A stretch of DNA of 49,011 bases from CAZJRB01 sp964547995 (GCA_964547995.1 CAZJRB010000046.1:1-49011), one strand, 5' to 3'; shown: positions 13,599 through 22,471, counted from the first letter of the stretch. Program-made: numbers and translations. The notes: a model not told the origin generated them from the sequence alone.

Positions 13599-16103
13599 CT
13601 ACCGCTTCGCCAACGTCCCGAGCACATCGATGATTTTCTCCACGGTTTCCGGCTCGGGCAAGGGGAACTTAATGCAGGGCTGGCCGGTCTGCTCGTCGCG
13701 AGCGATGAACGAGCCGGGAAAACCGTCGCCGGCGTCCTTCGCCCGTGGCGTGCTCGAACCGGCCGATAATGCCTTGCCGAGCTTGTCCAACAACGACATT
13801 CCGGCAGTCATCACGTCGGCCCACGTCTCCTGCGCCGCTGGAGCCGCGGCGTCCTCACCGCGGACCTCGACTTCACGCGGCCGCGCGCGCCCGATTTCCT
13901 TCGCCTGTTGCGGTTCTTCCGCCGTCTCGGCAACGGGACTGGTGGCCTTCTCGACCGTTTCCATGAACTGGTTCAGCCGCGTGCCGTCGAGGAAGACCTC
14001 GTCGTCGCCGCCGTCGAGCACGCCGCTGAACATGGCCGACTTGAACGCCAAAAGGTTGAGCATCCCCTGCTCGATCGTCCCTTCGGAGATGAAGTGGACC
14101 ACCCGCACGGGCCGGTCCTGCCCCAGGCGGTGAACCCGCCCGATCCGCTGTTCCAGGACGGCCGGGTTCCACGGCTGATCGAGGATCACGACCGCGTTGG
14201 CGTGCTGGAGGTTCAGCCCGACGCCGCCGGCGTCGGTCGAGAGGAACAGCCGGCAGTCGGGGTCTTCCTTGAACCGCTTCAACAGGCCCTTGCGCTTCGG
14301 CCCCGGTACGCTGCCGTTGAACATCACGTGGTCCCACTTCCGCTTTTCCAACCGGCGGACGACCAGCTCCTGCATCCGCACCCACTGGCTGAAGACGACG
14401 ACCTTTGCCCGCGGCTCTTCGAATATCTCGCCGAGCAATTCGGCCAGCTCGTCGGCCTTCACCCCGTAGTCGGTCTCCTGGTCGAGCAGGTAGGTGCTGT
14501 TGCACGACATCCGCATGTTTTGCAGGGCGATGCGGAGCAGCAACTGGTCTGCCTCGCTAAGGAAATGTTGCTTCCGCCACTTCTGGACAATCCGGGCAAC
14601 CGTCTCGCGATTCTCTTCGTGGTGCTTCGCTTGCTGCTCGGTCATGGGCACGAAGAACCGCTTCTCCAACCGCTCGGGCAACTGCTTGAGCACTTTGTCC
14701 TTGGTGCGGCGGACGAGGATCGGTTCGAGCGTTTTGGAGATCTTCGAGAGGTTCCGGTAGCCCACCACGCGGCCGCCCTCGTCGACGTGCTGGTGCTCGG
14801 CCAGGAACCGGAACATCGGCCCGAGGCGGAAGCGGTCGATGAACTCGACGATCGAGTGCAGCTCCTCCAGCCGGTTTTCAAGCGGCGTGCCGGTCAGCAC
14901 CAGCGCGAACTGCGAATCGAGCCGCTTGACGCTCTGGGCGGTCCGCGTCTGCCAGTTCTTGATCCGCTGGGCCTCATCGAGGATGATCATATCGGGCCGC
15001 CAGCGGCCGATCGCCTCCAGGTCGCGGTGGACCACGTCGTAGTTGGTCAGCTTGTAGAACGAATCGGTTTGATACAGTTTTGCCCGGCGGGCGATCAGCC
15101 CTTCGACGACCGTAGCGTCGCGGTCGGAGAATTTTTCGATCTCCTGCTTCCACTGGTGCTTCAGCGAGGTGGGCGAGACGACCAGCACGCGTTCGATGCC
15201 CGCCGTGTTCGCAAGGATTTCGGCGGCGGCGATCGCCTGGATCGTTTTACCCAGCCCCATGTCGTCGGCGATCAGGCACCGCCCGGCCTTGGCGGCAAAC
15301 AGTGCGCCCTGACGCTGGTAGGTGTAAAGCGACGTTTTCAGAAGCTTCTTGAACGCGGCACTCCGGGCGCCGCCGGGGAACTGCTCGTCGATCCTCCGCC
15401 GTAGCGCCTCCCGATCGCGGACCTGGGCGATCCATGCCAGGGCGTCGTCGTAGCACCGCACCTCGTGCCCGCCGCCGGAAACGTCACCGGAAACCTTGGG
15501 CAGGAACTTGTGGAATTGGGAAAACGCCTCGGGCTTCAGCAGCCCATAGGCGTCGAAGAACCGCCGGGCGTAGGTCTTCAGCGGCGGCGGACACTCCGTG
15601 CCCGGGCGGAAGACGATCTCGCGGCGTGCCCCGTATTGGAGATACACCTGGGAATACGCCGGCCGGAACCCCAATGCCAGGGCCGTCTTGCTGCCCCGCC
15701 GGCGGGCGAGCTTCGCCAGTGTGAACTCGATGTGCTTGCAGGTCCCCAACGTGTTCACCGCATAGTCGGGGCAGGAGCAGTAGTTTTCGCCCAGGGCGGC
15801 GCCGCGGATTGCCACGCGGTAGGTCCGCTCGGTCTGGGGATTGGTCACGTGGAAATCGGAGAAGATCGGCTCGGCGCCGACGTTCTTGAGCTTGAACTTC
15901 TGTTCGCGGCCGAACTGTTGCCGCAGGGCAACCTGCCACGTTTCGAGCGACATGTCACCCGGCTTGCGGAGCCGGGATATCTTCTTGGGCTTCGGCTTTT
16001 TTCCCTTGTTCGTCTTTTTCTTCCGGGATACGGTCTTCTTGCCGGTGTTCTTGCCGGTGTTCTTCCTGCGGGACGTGGTTCTGGTTGTAGTCGGGGGCGA
16101 CAT
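13599..16103 (-). CDS. SWIM zinc finger / SNF2-family DEAD-like helicase
   Basis: 834 residues. The ATG at 16103 is chosen because AGGAGGA lies five bases upstream; the longer frame adds 21 residues without a ribosome site. Residues 1-48 are a Lys/Arg-rich tail with a KNTG repeat, probably binding nucleic acid. A SWIM finger follows (C109, C111, C122, H124; YCSCPDYAVNTLGTCKHIEF). The SNF2 ATPase has Walker A at 281-288 (DMGLGKTI), DEAQ at 376-379 and the LTGTPLENR block, and the C-terminal helicase lobe has STDAGGVGLNLQHA and QRIGRVHRLGQ. Swi2/Snf2 proteins are ATP-driven DNA translocases acting on protein-DNA complexes. About 110 residues after the last motif are poorly conserved. The target is not evident; it is alone on the minus strand. 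Confidence 0.92.
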   Translation of the reverse strand: MSPPTTTRTTSRRKNTGKNTGKKTVSRKKKTNKGKKPKPKKISRLRKPGDMSLETWQVALRQQFGREQKFKLKNVGAEPIFSDFHVTNPQTERTYRVAIRGAALGENYCSCPDYAVNTLGTCKHIEFTLAKLARRRGSKTALALGFRPAYSQVYLQYGARREIVFRPGTECPPPLKTYARRFFDAYGLLKPEAFSQFHKFLPKVSGDVSGGGHEVRCYDDALAWIAQVRDREALRRRIDEQFPGGARSAAFKKLLKTSLYTYQRQGALFAAKAGRCLIADDMGLGKTIQAIAAAEILANTAGIERVLVVSPTSLKHQWKQEIEKFSDRDATVVEGLIARRAKLYQTDSFYKLTNYDVVHRDLEAIGRWRPDMIILDEAQRIKNWQTRTAQSVKRLDSQFALVLTGTPLENRLEELHSIVEFIDRFRLGPMFRFLAEHQHVDEGGRVVGYRNLSKISKTLEPILVRRTKDKVLKQLPERLEKRFFVPMTEQQAKHHEENRETVARIVQKWRKQHFLSEADQLLLRIALQNMRMSCNSTYLLDQETDYGVKADELAELLGEIFEEPRAKVVVFSQWVRMQELVVRRLEKRKWDHVMFNGSVPGPKRKGLLKRFKEDPDCRLFLSTDAGGVGLNLQHANAVVILDQPWNPAVLEQRIGRVHRLGQDRPVRVVHFISEGTIEQGMLNLLAFKSAMFSGVLDGGDDEVFLDGTRLNQFMETVEKATSPVAETAEEPQQAKEIGRARPREVEVRGEDAAAPAAQETWADVMTAGMSLLDKLGKALSAGSSTPRAKDAGDGFPGSFIARDEQTGQPCIKFPLPEPETVEKIIDVLGTLAKR

Positions 16104-16183
16104 GGCGATCCTCCTGAATTTCCGTGCCGGGTTGCCGTTTCGTAATAATGTACCCGGTTTCGACAATCTGGCAAGGGCGTTTT

Positions 16184-16209
16184 TACAAAGCCGCGACCAC
16201 CGGTCGCGG
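16184..16209. repeat. Single CGCGACC palindrome upstream of the SNF2 gene
   Basis: TACAAAGCCGCGACC, then CCGGTCGCGG, matches the arms of the 13462-13570 doublet. It lies about 80 bases upstream of the SNF2 start. Confidence 0.85.
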
Positions 16210-16225
16210 GAATGGCGGGGAACCC

Positions 16226-16343
16226 CGTTTAGCCGCCGCCGGCACGGCGGCGTGAGATGGGGGAACGTAACCTGGGAAGAACCGTTTCCCGCATAGCAAC
16301 GGTTCTCGCCAGGGCACGCCGCCGTACCGGCGGCGGCTAAACG
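16226..16343. repeat. 118-bp inverted-repeat element (CGTTTAGCCGCCGCC arms)
   Basis: Arms at 16226-16254 and 16315-16343 are 29 bases each and complementary with one mismatch; each arm also contains a short palindrome of its own. The 60-base centre is non-coding. With the repeat at 16184 it fills most of the 386-base gap between SNF2 and the beta-galactosidase gene; the rest is presumed promoter (TACAAT at 16421-16426). It is MITE- or REPIN-like. Confidence 0.85.
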
Positions 16344-16488
16344 TTGTCACGGAATGCGGAAGTTGTATTTCGGTTGATCCTAAGCTACAACCTACCCCCT
16401 TTCACCGATGCTTCGATCGCGTACAATAGTATCGATCCACGCGAAACGTGCTCTTTTCGCAAGTTCAACATCAACGGGAGGATAAGCC

Positions 16489-19400
16489 ATGCGAGAGATC
16501 GGATTTGTGGTTGTGTTGAGCGTTCTGGCTTTCGCAGTTGCCGCGGTCTGGTGTGCCAAAGGGTACACCGCGACGCCGGATTGGGAGAACCCCGAGGTGT
16601 TCAACGTCGGCAAGGAACTGCCGCATGCGACGTTGCTGCCGTTTCGCTGGCCTGAAGAACCGTACTTCCAATCGCTCAACGGGAAATGGAAATTCCATTG
16701 GGCGCCGAAGCCTGCCGATCGCCCGACGGATTTCTACAAGCCGGATTTTGATGTCAGCGGTTGGGACGATATCCCGGTGCCATCAAATTGGCAGATGCAT
16801 GGCTACGGACTGCCAATCTACGTGAACATTCGCTATCCGTGGAGCCCAACGGCCCCGCCGAAGATCCCGCACGACAACAACCCGGTCGGGTCCTACCGCC
16901 GCACGTTCACCGTGCCGGAAAAGTGGAAAGGCCGGCACGTATTCCTCCACTTCGACGGGGTCGAGTCGGCCTTCTATGTTTGGGTCAACGGGCAGAAGGT
17001 CGGCTATAGCCAGGGAAGCCGCACGCCGGCCGAGTTCAACATCACGAAATACGTCAAGCCGGGCGAGAACACCCTGGCGGTCGAGGTCTACCGCTGGTGC
17101 GACGGCTCGTATCTCGAAGACCAGGACTTCTGGCGCCTCAGCGGGATCTTCCGCCACGTCTACCTCTTTGCAACCCCGGATCTCCATATCCGCGACTTCC
17201 GCGTGGTCACCGATCTCGACGACCGGTACGAAAACGCGACGCTGAAGCTGACCGTCAACGTGCACAACTACGGCGACAAGCCCCTGGAGGCCGAGGTCGA
17301 GACGTTCGCGCACGAGGACTACCGGAGGAGCACGAAATTGCTGTTTGGGCCGCTGACGAAGAAGGTTACCGTGCAGCCGGGTAAAGACGGCCGAGTCGAG
17401 TTCACCCAAGGGATCAAGAACACTCGCAAGTGGACTGCCGAAACGCCGAACCTCTATTCACTAACAATGGTGCTAAGGAACTCCACCGGCAAGCAACTGG
17501 AAATGGTGCCGTGTTGGATCGGTTTCCGCGAGGTCGAAATCCGCGACGGGCAACTCTTGGTGAACGGTCGGCCGGTTATCCTCAAAGGCACCAACCGCCA
17601 CGAGCACGACCCCGACACCGGCCACTATGTCAGCCGCCAGTCGATGATCCGCGACATCATGCTGATGAAGCAGCACAACCTCAACGCCGTGAGGACGAGC
17701 CACTACCCGAACACGCCCGAGTGGTACGACCTTTGCGACCAGTACGGCCTTTACGTGACCGACGAGGCGAACGTCGAGTCGCACGGCATGGGCTACGGGC
17801 CGAAATCGCTGGCCAAGGATCCGAAGTGGAAGGCCGCCCATCTCGATCGCACGATCCGGATGGTCGAGCGAGACAAGAACCACCCGTCGGTTATCATCTG
17901 GTCGCTGGGCAACGAGGCGGGCGACGGCATGAATTTCGCGGCCACGTACCAGTGGATCAAGAAGAACGACCCCACCCGGCCGGTGCAGTACGAGCGGACC
18001 GGCACGAACACCGACATCCACTGCCCGATGTACGCCAGCCCCGCCAACATTGCCAAATACGGCCAGGGCAAGCACGACAAGCCGCTGATCCTCTGCGAAT
18101 ATGCCCACGCGATGGGCAACAGCGTCGGCAACCTTTGGAAGTATTGGGACCCGATCTACAAGCACCCGTCGCTCCAGGGGGCCCACGTCTGGGACTGGGT
18201 CGATCAGGGGCTGCGCAAGCCGATCCCCAAGAAAGTAGCAGGCACACTCCGTGTGCCGTCCGCGGCGGAGGGAACATTCTTTGCCTACGGCGGCGACTAC
18301 GGCCCGCCGGGCACGCCCAGCGACGGCAACTTCTGCATGAACGGCCTAGTGGCCTCCGACCGGACACCGCATCCGAGCCTGATCCAGGTCAAGAAGGTCT
18401 ACCAGCCGGTGCGGATGAAAGCGGTCGATCTCCGCCGCGGGAAGATCGAAATCACAAACGGCTACGATTTCATCGGCCTGGAACATCTTGACGGTTCGTG
18501 GGAGTTGCTCGGCGACGACCATGCCGTCGCTGGCGGCAAGCTGCCAAAGATCGAACTCGCGCCGGGCCAGAAGAAGGATATCGCGATCCCGCTGCCGAAA
18601 GTCGAGGCAGTAGCAGGCGTCGAGTATTGGCTCAACGTGAAGTTCCGGTTGTCTGAGGGCGATTCGTGGGCGAAGAAGGGGCATGTGGTTGCCTGGGAGC
18701 AGTTCAAGATGCCCATCGGCAGTGCGAAGCCGGCTGCCGGCGCGGCCGTGCCGCCGCTTGATATGAAAGAAGACGGCAATGCGGTGAACCTCACCGGCAA
18801 GGATTTCAGCATGGCGTTCGACAAGAAGCAGGGAACATTCACGTCGCTTGTGTACAAGGGCGTCGAGCTGACCGAGAGCGGCTTGCGCCCGAACTTCTGG
18901 CGGGCGCCGATCGACAACGACCGCGGAAACAAAATGCCCAACCGGTGCGGCGTCTGGCGCGGCGCCGGGGCGGATTGGAAAATCGATAGCGTCAACGTCA
19001 AACGGCTCAGCCCGCAGACCGTCAAGATCGACGTGAAGGGGACCTTGCCCGATGTCCCGGCCGATTACAACGTGACCTACACCGTCTTCGGCAGCGGCAA
19101 TGTGGTCGTGGCGGTCGACTACAAGTCGACCAAGGCGAAGCTGCCGGAGATCCCGCGGTTCGGGATGCAGATGACCGTACCCGGCGGGTTCGAGACAATG
19201 ACCTGGTACGGGCGCGGGCCGTCGGAATCGTACTTCGACCGCAAGGACGGCTACGCGGTGGGCGTCTACTCCGGTACGGTCGACGAGCAGTTTACGGACT
19301 ACTCCCGCCCGCAGGAAAACGGCAACAAGACCGACGTCCGCTGGGTGGCCCTGACCAACGACAAAGGCATCGGGCTGTTGGCGGTCGGCGATCCGCTTCT

Positions 19401-19665
19401 AAGCGTCAGTGCCTGGCACTACACGATCGCTGATCTCGAAGGTGCCAAGCACACGTTCGAGATGACCCGCCGGGACGACATCACCTTGAACCTCGACTAC
19501 CGCCAGATGGGCGTCGGCGGCGACAACAGTTGGGGCGCCCGGCCACATCCCGAGTACCAATTGAGAGACAAGCAGTACAAATACCAGTTCCGCTTGCGGC
19601 CCTTCTCCGCCACCGAGGCCAAGCCCATGGCCTTGGCGAGGGAGCGGATTGTCGTGGAGGAATAG
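16489..19665 (+). CDS. Exported GH2 beta-galactosidase (LacZ type)
   Basis: 1058 residues; GGGAGGA lies six bases before the ATG. Residues 1-23 form a signal peptide (IGFVVVLSVLAFAVAAVWCA). The LacZ layout follows: sugar-binding jelly roll (FQSLNGKWKFHW, VPSNWQMHGYG), an Ig-like domain, and the TIM barrel with IIWSLGNEAGDG (acid/base E476) and LILCEYAHAMGNS (nucleophile E537), ending in the beta-sandwich with WYGRGPSESYFDRK. Length is near the 1024 of E. coli LacZ. It should hydrolyse terminal beta-galactosides outside the cytoplasm. Residues about 583-596 are encoded by an inserted genomic repeat (18235-18275) in the loop before AYGGDYG, where E. coli LacZ has a short loop. No operon partner is evident. 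Confidence 0.93.
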   Translation: MREIGFVVVLSVLAFAVAAVWCAKGYTATPDWENPEVFNVGKELPHATLLPFRWPEEPYFQSLNGKWKFHWAPKPADRPTDFYKPDFDVSGWDDIPVPSNWQMHGYGLPIYVNIRYPWSPTAPPKIPHDNNPVGSYRRTFTVPEKWKGRHVFLHFDGVESAFYVWVNGQKVGYSQGSRTPAEFNITKYVKPGENTLAVEVYRWCDGSYLEDQDFWRLSGIFRHVYLFATPDLHIRDFRVVTDLDDRYENATLKLTVNVHNYGDKPLEAEVETFAHEDYRRSTKLLFGPLTKKVTVQPGKDGRVEFTQGIKNTRKWTAETPNLYSLTMVLRNSTGKQLEMVPCWIGFREVEIRDGQLLVNGRPVILKGTNRHEHDPDTGHYVSRQSMIRDIMLMKQHNLNAVRTSHYPNTPEWYDLCDQYGLYVTDEANVESHGMGYGPKSLAKDPKWKAAHLDRTIRMVERDKNHPSVIIWSLGNEAGDGMNFAATYQWIKKNDPTRPVQYERTGTNTDIHCPMYASPANIAKYGQGKHDKPLILCEYAHAMGNSVGNLWKYWDPIYKHPSLQGAHVWDWVDQGLRKPIPKKVAGTLRVPSAAEGTFFAYGGDYGPPGTPSDGNFCMNGLVASDRTPHPSLIQVKKVYQPVRMKAVDLRRGKIEITNGYDFIGLEHLDGSWELLGDDHAVAGGKLPKIELAPGQKKDIAIPLPKVEAVAGVEYWLNVKFRLSEGDSWAKKGHVVAWEQFKMPIGSAKPAAGAAVPPLDMKEDGNAVNLTGKDFSMAFDKKQGTFTSLVYKGVELTESGLRPNFWRAPIDNDRGNKMPNRCGVWRGAGADWKIDSVNVKRLSPQTVKIDVKGTLPDVPADYNVTYTVFGSGNVVVAVDYKSTKAKLPEIPRFGMQMTVPGGFETMTWYGRGPSESYFDRKDGYAVGVYSGTVDEQFTDYSRPQENGNKTDVRWVALTNDKGIGLLAVGDPLLSVSAWHYTIADLEGAKHTFEMTRRDDITLNLDYRQMGVGGDNSWGARPHPEYQLRDKQYKYQFRLRPFSATEAKPMALARERIVVEE
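18235..18275 (+). repeat. Dispersed repeat inserted in frame in the beta-galactosidase gene
   Basis: About 41 bases start GTAGCAGGCACACTCCGTGT and contain the palindrome GGCACAC-tcc-GTGTGCC (18241-18257). Its peptide, VAGTLRVPSAAEGT, is familiar to me as a product of a planctomycete dispersed repeat. It is related in its ACTCCGTG core to the intergenic hairpin at 19718-19766. Confidence 0.75.
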
Positions 19666-19717
19666 GGAGTGGCCGGAGAAGAGCTGCAACACCCGGTTTC
19701 GTGCGAGAAAGGTCAGT

Positions 19718-19766
19718 GTGGTACGGCACTCCGTGCCGTGATTGACGACACGGAGTGTCGTGCCAC
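19718..19766. repeat. Double palindrome with ACTCCGTG core
   Basis: GTGGTACGGCACTCCGT (19718-19734) and ACGGAGTGTCGTGCCAC (19750-19766) are inverted copies, 15 of 17 bases matching, and each half is itself a hairpin (CGGCAC-tcc-GTGCCG and CGACAC-gga-GTGTCG). It lies between the beta-galactosidase stop and the MNT gene and may stop transcription from the former. Confidence 0.8.
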
Positions 19767-19798
19767 GCTAGCTCGACACCGCGCTCCCGATTTCCCCC

Positions 19799-19827
19799 TT
19801 GGGCACGGGCAAGTTGCCTGGTATACT
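19799..19827 (+). promoter_or_regulatory. Putative promoter of the MNT/HEPN pair
   Basis: TTGGGC (19799-19804), 17 bases, TATACT (19822-19827). The expected transcription start falls on or next to the ATG at 19834, and no ribosome site precedes that ATG, so a leaderless transcript is likely. Confidence 0.5.
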
Positions 19828-19833
19828 TGAGAC

Positions 19834-20190
19834 ATGATTGACCAGGATGAAATCCGGCGGGTGGCGACTCGGCTGGCAGAAGCCATCGACGCGGAGCAGG
19901 TGGTTCTGTTCGGCTCCTACGCCCGCGGCGACGCCAACGAGACCAGCGACGTCGACCTGATGATTGTTGCGGAAAGCGAGTTGCCCCGTTTCAAGCGAAG
20001 CCGGGAGCTTTACAAGCTGCTCCGCCCTTATCCGTTTCCGATGGACCTGGTCGTCTACACACCCGAGGAAGTGGCGCGGGGCGAGAAATCACCCGTCTCT
20101 TTTGTGTCAACCGTACTACGCGAAGGCAAGCCCGTTTATGTCCGGGGAGATGCAGACCGCGCGGCAGTGGGTGGCCAAGGCCGCAAATGA
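19834..20190 (+). CDS. Minimal nucleotidyltransferase (MNT) antitoxin-type protein
   Basis: 118 residues of the MNT fold (DNA polymerase beta superfamily). The motif VVLFGSYARGDANETSDVDL supplies G27-S28 and the metal-binding pair D39 and D41; the third acid is D71 in FPMDLVVYT, so the active site looks complete. The 3' end overlaps the next gene by 53 bases, and that gene is a HEPN protein. In characterised pairs of this kind (MntA/HepT) the MNT protein neutralises the HEPN ribonuclease, in some cases by attaching AMP to it. The last 12 residues read beyond the conserved fold, into the overlap. It probably forms one leaderless operon with the HEPN gene; whether it acts as a plasmid-type addiction pair or in phage defence cannot be told. 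Confidence 0.9.
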   Translation: MIDQDEIRRVATRLAEAIDAEQVVLFGSYARGDANETSDVDLMIVAESELPRFKRSRELYKLLRPYPFPMDLVVYTPEEVARGEKSPVSFVSTVLREGKPVYVRGDADRAAVGGQGRK

Positions 20191-20542
20191 TCTGTTGTGC
20201 GCGGATAACAATCTTAGGGCAGACGAAGTGCCGCTGGACACCGTCTGCTTTCACTGTCAGCAAGCGGTCGAGAAGCTTCTGAAGGCCTGCCTTGCGGCCA
20301 ATGGGCAACTCCCGTCCCGCACACACGATCTCCTGGCGCTTTTGGAAAGTGTGCTCGCGTTTCACCCCGGCGCCGAGGAGTTGCGGGAGACACTTGCCTT
20401 GCTGATGCCGTTTTCCGTCGAGATTCGCTACCCCGACGACGGGTTCGCGCCTTCGGAGGCAGACGCCGTCGAAGCGCGGGACGCCGCCGAGAGCGTCTTG
20501 GGGTGGTTCAAGGCAGCCCTTGCACCGCTGTGGGACAATTGA
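20138..20542 (+). CDS. HEPN-domain protein, probable toxin partner of the MNT
   Basis: 134 residues from the ATG at 20138 (a second ATG at 20150 is possible); longer in-frame extensions only shadow the MNT gene. The HEPN core is visible: ARQWVAKAANDLLCADN, then CFHCQQAVEKLLKACLAANG, SRTHDLLALLESV, and EIRYPDDG. R-T-H in SRTHDL and RYP are typical of the PF05168 group. The helical all-alpha fold commonly has RNase activity from an RX4-6H motif; a canonical motif is not obvious in this copy, so catalytic status is uncertain. The overlap with the upstream MNT gene fits translational coupling, as usual for such pairs. Confidence 0.88.
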   Translation: MSGEMQTARQWVAKAANDLLCADNNLRADEVPLDTVCFHCQQAVEKLLKACLAANGQLPSRTHDLLALLESVLAFHPGAEELRETLALLMPFSVEIRYPDDGFAPSEADAVEARDAAESVLGWFKAALAPLWDN

Positions 20543-20636
20543 CGCCGCGAGACTTGTAACCGCATCGGCGTTATTATAGAATCCATCAAGCTGTTGGAAC
20601 ATTACGTGGTCGCATTTTCAAACGAGGAGAAACATC

Positions 20637-21359
20637 ATGACCGGCTTCATCAAACGCCCCGCAAACTCTCTGTGGACAGGATCAACACCAGCTTTCGCAG
20701 GACTGCTCGTGCTCGCCTTCACGCTTCCCGCCGCGGCGGCCGACAAGGTGCATCTTTTCATCCTCTCGGGCCAGTCGAACATGGCGGGCTTGAATCCCGA
20801 CATATCGTTCACACCGGCGATGAAGAAGCAGTTCGCCGGCGACGAGGTGATTGTCGTCAAGGACGCCGTCGGCGGCCAGCCGATCCGCCGGTGGTTCAAG
20901 CAGTGGAAACCGGCTGGCGGCGAGGTGGCCCAGGGCAACGGCGACCTATACGACCGGCTGATGAAGAAAGTCAAGGCCGCCGTCGGCGACAAGAAGCCCA
21001 ACTCGATTACCTTCGTCTGGATGCAAGGCGAACGCGACGCCCGGGAGAAACACGGAGAGGTCTACGCCGCGAGCATGAAGGGGCTCGTCGAACAGCTCCG
21101 CAAGGATCTCGGCCGCAAGGACGTGAACTTCGTCATCGGCCGGCTGAGCGATTTCAGCAACGGCAACACCCGCTACGGCCACTGGGACGAGGTCCGCAAG
21201 GCCCAGGTCGAAGTGGCCGAGGCCGACCCCCGCGGCGCGTGGGTCGACACCGACGAACTGAACGGCCCCCAAAACGGCCTCCACTACACCAAGGACGGCT
21301 ACAAAGAGCTGGGCAAACGCTTCGCCGAGAAGGCGATCGAGCTGATTAAGAAGCAGTAA
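20637..21359 (+). CDS. Exported SASA-type carbohydrate esterase
   Basis: 240 residues; GAGGAGA lies six bases before the ATG. Residues 1-35 are a signal peptide ending AAAADK. The SGNH-like SASA (DUF303) layout is clear: nucleophile S47 in FILSGQSNMAG, then TFVWMQGERDAREK, and a C-terminal NGLHYTKDGY. Such enzymes remove acetyl groups from sialic acid or plant polysaccharides. In the C-terminal block the usual D-x-x-H reads N213-G-L-H216, so the acid of the triad is replaced or supplied from elsewhere; a change of activity is possible. It stands eight bases before ribD, and the two may be cotranscribed though their roles are unrelated. Confidence 0.87.
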   Translation: MTGFIKRPANSLWTGSTPAFAGLLVLAFTLPAAAADKVHLFILSGQSNMAGLNPDISFTPAMKKQFAGDEVIVVKDAVGGQPIRRWFKQWKPAGGEVAQGNGDLYDRLMKKVKAAVGDKKPNSITFVWMQGERDAREKHGEVYAASMKGLVEQLRKDLGRKDVNFVIGRLSDFSNGNTRYGHWDEVRKAQVEVAEADPRGAWVDTDELNGPQNGLHYTKDGYKELGKRFAEKAIELIKKQ

Positions 21360-21367
21360 GTACACGC

Positions 21368-22471
21368 ATGGAAGATCGCGATCTGGACGTCTGGCACATG
21401 CAACGGGCGTTGCACCTTGCGGCCGGAGGGCAAGGCCATGTCGAGCCGAACCCGATGGTCGGGTGCGTGATCGCGCGCGGGGCGGAGATCATCGGCGAAG
21501 GGTGGCACAGGAAATTCGGCGGCCCGCACGCCGAAATCGAGGCCCTCGAAATCGCCGGCGATCGCGCCGAAGGGGCCACGATGTACGTCACGCTCGAGCC
21601 CTGCTGTCACCACGGCAAGACGCCCCCCTGCACCAAGGCCATCCTTGACGCCGGGCTCGGCCGGGTGGTCGTCGCCATGCGCGATCCCTTTCCGGAGGTC
21701 GACGGCGGCGGGATCGGCGAACTCCGCGACCGCGGCGTCCCGGTCGAAACCGGCCTGCTCGAAGTCGAAGCTCGCAACCTCAACGCCCCCTATCTGAAAC
21801 TCCTCAAAACAGGCCGGCCGTGGATCATCGCCAAGTGGGCGATGACGCTCGACGGCAAGATCGCCAGCCGCACCGGCGCCGGCCGGTGGATCTCGAACAG
21901 CGAGTCGCGGCAGATCGTCCACGCGATCCGCGGCCGCGTCGACGGAATCCTGGTCGGCCGCGAGACGGCCCGGCGCGACGACCCGATGCTCACCGCCCGG
22001 CCGCCCGGCCCGAGAACGGCCCTGCGGATCGTCGCCGACACCCACGCCACGCTCGCCACCGAAAGCCTGCTGGTTCAGACCGCCCGCGAATTCCCCGTGC
22101 TGGTGGCCATCGGCCCGTCGGTGACCGACACCGGCCGCCGGCGGCTGACCGACCTCGGTTGCGAGGTCCTGGTCTGCGCCGGCGACACCCCGGACGAGCG
22201 GCTCGGGTCGTTGTTGGATCAGCTCGGCGAGCGGCGGCTGACGAACCTCCTGGTCGAGGGCGGTGCCCGGCTGTTGGGAAGCCTGTTGGACATGGGCCAG
22301 ATCGACGAGGTCCACGTCTTCGTCGCCCCGAAGCTCATCGGCGGCGCCGAGGCTTTAAGCCCCATCGCCGGCGAAGGGATCGAGCAGATGCCGCAGGCCT
22401 TGCTGCTCGACGCCCACGAGTTCCGGCAGGTCGGCTCCGACCTCTACCTCCACGGCCGCGTGCGGCGGTAG
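21368..22471 (+). CDS. ribD: Bifunctional riboflavin deaminase/reductase RibD
   Basis: 367 residues, the usual RibD length. The N-terminal deaminase half carries the zinc site H54-A-E56 (GGPHAEIEAL) and PCCHHGKTPPC (Cys 79 and 88); the C-terminal reductase half begins near residue 150 (KWAMTLDGKIASRTGAGRWI) and includes LLVEGGARLLGS. It converts 2,5-diamino-6-ribosylamino-pyrimidinone phosphate to the reduced uracil intermediate in flavin synthesis, in the cytoplasm. No other riboflavin gene is in the window, so in this organism ribD is not in a rib operon here. It starts eight bases after the esterase stop; no ribosome site of good strength precedes the ATG. Confidence 0.95.
   Translation: MEDRDLDVWHMQRALHLAAGGQGHVEPNPMVGCVIARGAEIIGEGWHRKFGGPHAEIEALEIAGDRAEGATMYVTLEPCCHHGKTPPCTKAILDAGLGRVVVAMRDPFPEVDGGGIGELRDRGVPVETGLLEVEARNLNAPYLKLLKTGRPWIIAKWAMTLDGKIASRTGAGRWISNSESRQIVHAIRGRVDGILVGRETARRDDPMLTARPPGPRTALRIVADTHATLATESLLVQTAREFPVLVAIGPSVTDTGRRRLTDLGCEVLVCAGDTPDERLGSLLDQLGERRLTNLLVEGGARLLGSLLDMGQIDEVHVFVAPKLIGGAEALSPIAGEGIEQMPQALLLDAHEFRQVGSDLYLHGRVRR

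Noticed and set aside
13908..15404. A 498-codon open frame antisense to the SNF2 gene
   Set aside because: The minus strand carries SNF2 motifs without interruption.
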